The position numbers and the translations under genes are program-made. Positions 34,435 to 35,590 of a DNA stretch of 35,590 bases are shown piece after piece. Position 1 is the stretch's first letter. The number at the start of each line of letters is the position of its first letter. Under the pieces are notes generated by a model. The model saw only the letters and a program-made list of their open reading frames with translations, had not been told where the DNA came from and ran no database searches. This DNA comes from Planctomycetota bacterium (GTDB lineage: Bacteria > Planctomycetota > SZUA-567 > H5-PLA8). The stretch covers positions 1-35,590 of the forward strand of contig JAKLKQ010000066.1 of the NCBI GenBank assembly GCA_023150555.1, written 5' to 3'.

Positions 34435-35319
34435 ATGAGCAATTTGAACGGCCACAGCGTCCTGCCCGACCGCCCACCGCGCCGCGCCACCGCGGTCTCC
34501 CAGGTCCTGCGCGCGATCCGCGACGAGATTGTCGAAGGCAAGCCTGGCAGCGGCATGTGGCCGGTGCAAGGCGCCAACGGCGAGGCCTCCAAATACCGCA
34601 TCCTGGTCGCGTCCGACCGCGCCACCCGCGAACGCGCCTACGCGCTGGCCCACCAGATCTATAAGGAGTGCGGCTACGCGCCCGAAGAAGGCCGCGGCCT
34701 CTGCGTGGCGTCCTACGACGCGCAGGCCGACACCTTCACGCTGCTGGTCGAGGACGAGCGCGGCCGCGACGTCGCCACCGTGACGCTGGTCTTCGACACG
34801 CCCGGCGGCCTGCCCTGCGACGAGATCTTCTCCGCGGAACTGAAGCCGCTACGCCAGAGCGGACGGCGCCTGATCGAGGTCACCCGCCTGGCCATGCTGC
34901 GCGAACTGACCGGCAGCAAGCACCTGCTCTTGCAGCTCTTCAACCTGATCTACATCTACGCGGGCCAGGTCAAGCGCCGCAACGACTTCGTGATCGAGGT
35001 CAACCCCCGGCACGTGGCCTTCTACCAGCGCCTGCTGAAGTTCGAGCAGCTCGGGCCCGAACGCCCCTGCAGCCGCGTGCGCGGCGCGCCCGCCGTCCTG
35101 CTGCGCCTGAACCTCTCCGTCGGCCACCAGGCCATCCAGACCGCGGCCAGCACCCAGGACCGCACGCTGTACAAGTACGCCTACAGCGATCACGAACGCG
35201 CCCGCGCCGCGGCCTTCCTGCGCGAGAACCACCGCCCCATGGGCCAGGGCGAAGCCAGCTACTTCGGCCTCGACGGGTTCGAGGAACGCACGCCGCTCGA
35301 GATCCTCGCCGTCAGCTGA
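34435..35319 (+). CDS. FeeM-like N-acyl amino acid synthase
   Basis: 294-residue GNAT-fold acyltransferase of the FeeM/AHL-synthase-like group. The N-terminal helical region and YRILVASDRATRERAYALAHQIYKECGY lead into FTLLVEDERGRDVATVTLVFD and the catalytic-pocket motif RRLIEVTRLAM (E148, R151), matching the E-x-S/T-R-L/F motif of FeeM and LuxI proteins. NLIYIYAGQVKRRNDFVIEVNPRHVAFYQRLLKFEQLG is the typical late GNAT segment. These enzymes join a fatty acyl group from acyl-ACP to an amino acid, making lipids or signals. It is alone on its transcript, with GGAGG before ATG 34435; the longer GTG frame at 34384 adds a non-conserved tail. The family call is firm, the product is not. Confidence 0.85.
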   Translation: MSNLNGHSVLPDRPPRRATAVSQVLRAIRDEIVEGKPGSGMWPVQGANGEASKYRILVASDRATRERAYALAHQIYKECGYAPEEGRGLCVASYDAQADTFTLLVEDERGRDVATVTLVFDTPGGLPCDEIFSAELKPLRQSGRRLIEVTRLAMLRELTGSKHLLLQLFNLIYIYAGQVKRRNDFVIEVNPRHVAFYQRLLKFEQLGPERPCSRVRGAPAVLLRLNLSVGHQAIQTAASTQDRTLYKYAYSDHERARAAAFLRENHRPMGQGEASYFGLDGFEERTPLEILAVS

Positions 35320-35590
35320 GCGCCGCGAGGCCGGCCCGTCGATACGCATTGCGTGTCGACGGATTTCCGCCAAGCCGGGCTCAAGACACAAGACCCAGGA
35401 CTCGAGACTCGAGCGGCCGCCGCCGCGCCGGCCTGTCGCGCCGTGGCCCGTAGGGCGAAAGCGGGACCGGGGGCTACTTGGGGGGAGCGGGTGGTTTCTT
35501 TTGTGAGAAATCCTTGCTCTGTTGAAAAGTTCTTAAGTCCCTTGGGCACCCCGCCGAAACCTAGTTTGTGGGGGCGTCGAGGGAACGCCC
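35320..35590. other. Non-coding right edge with hairpin
   Basis: No gene is seen. Just after the synthase gene, CCGTCGATACG (35336-35346) can pair with CGTGTCGACGG (35352-35362), with one G-U type mismatch, giving a stem-loop without a T tract. Further on are AAGACxCxAGAC-type repeated words (about 35384-35412) and AT-richer DNA near 35495-35540. Confidence 0.5.

Overview
The window is GC-rich bacterial chromosome, densely coded on both strands, with no tRNA, rRNA, transposase or CRISPR array that I can see. Several gene types together suggest a Planctomycetota-like or related environmental bacterium (inference). They are an ECF sigma factor fused through a membrane segment to an extracellular lectin-like domain, a formylglycine-type sulfatase, a TMTC-like membrane glycosyltransferase with a TPR-like tail, secreted beta-propeller/NHL proteins, a giant TPR lipoprotein and a FeeM-like N-acyl amino acid synthase.

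Layout. 1-3.5 kb (minus strand): a small protein, a Sir2 deacylase and a dynamin-like GTPase form one operon. It is split by an AT-rich insert of about 0.7 kb flanked by 56-bp direct copies of sir2 coding sequence. The insert carries an orphan 156-codon ORF and a recoded sir2 5' end that restores the reading frame, and the original sir2 start survives as a stump. 3.7-5.3 kb: a sigma-54 activator with a degenerate receiver domain. 5.4-13.7 kb: a GntR/LacI-type repressor heads a tightly spaced run of secreted proteins: two unrecognised or Kelch-like proteins, a tandem pair of propeller paralogues and a 928-residue NHL-like protein. 13.8-15.7 kb: a GT-C glycosyltransferase-like membrane protein.

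15.7-19.1 kb: a STAS protein, a YkgJ-type cysteine-cluster protein coupled to a GAF/HD-GYP c-di-GMP phosphodiesterase, and a PmtA-like methyltransferase. 19.1-19.6 kb is a non-coding stretch ending in tandem palindromes and a textbook terminator. 19.6-23.9 kb: a sulfatase diverges from trpB-HAD phosphatase-trpA. 23.9-27.1 kb (minus): FAD oxidoreductase, iron alcohol dehydrogenase and a small membrane protein. 27.3-31.1 kb (minus): two lipoproteins, one with many TPR repeats. 31.3-35.3 kb (plus): isochorismatase-like hydrolase, membrane-anchored ECF sigma factor, DUF2892-like membrane protein and N-acyl amino acid synthase.

The most unusual object is the sir2 insertion, whose geometry is that of an integrated element that rebuilds its target gene. 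Other strong leads are the sigma/lectin fusion, the orphan acyl-amino-acid signal synthase, the cyclic-nucleotide-type GAF motif on an HD-GYP protein with a large insert, and the structured non-coding region near 19.4 kb. All functional calls come from motif reading by eye; no database search was run.
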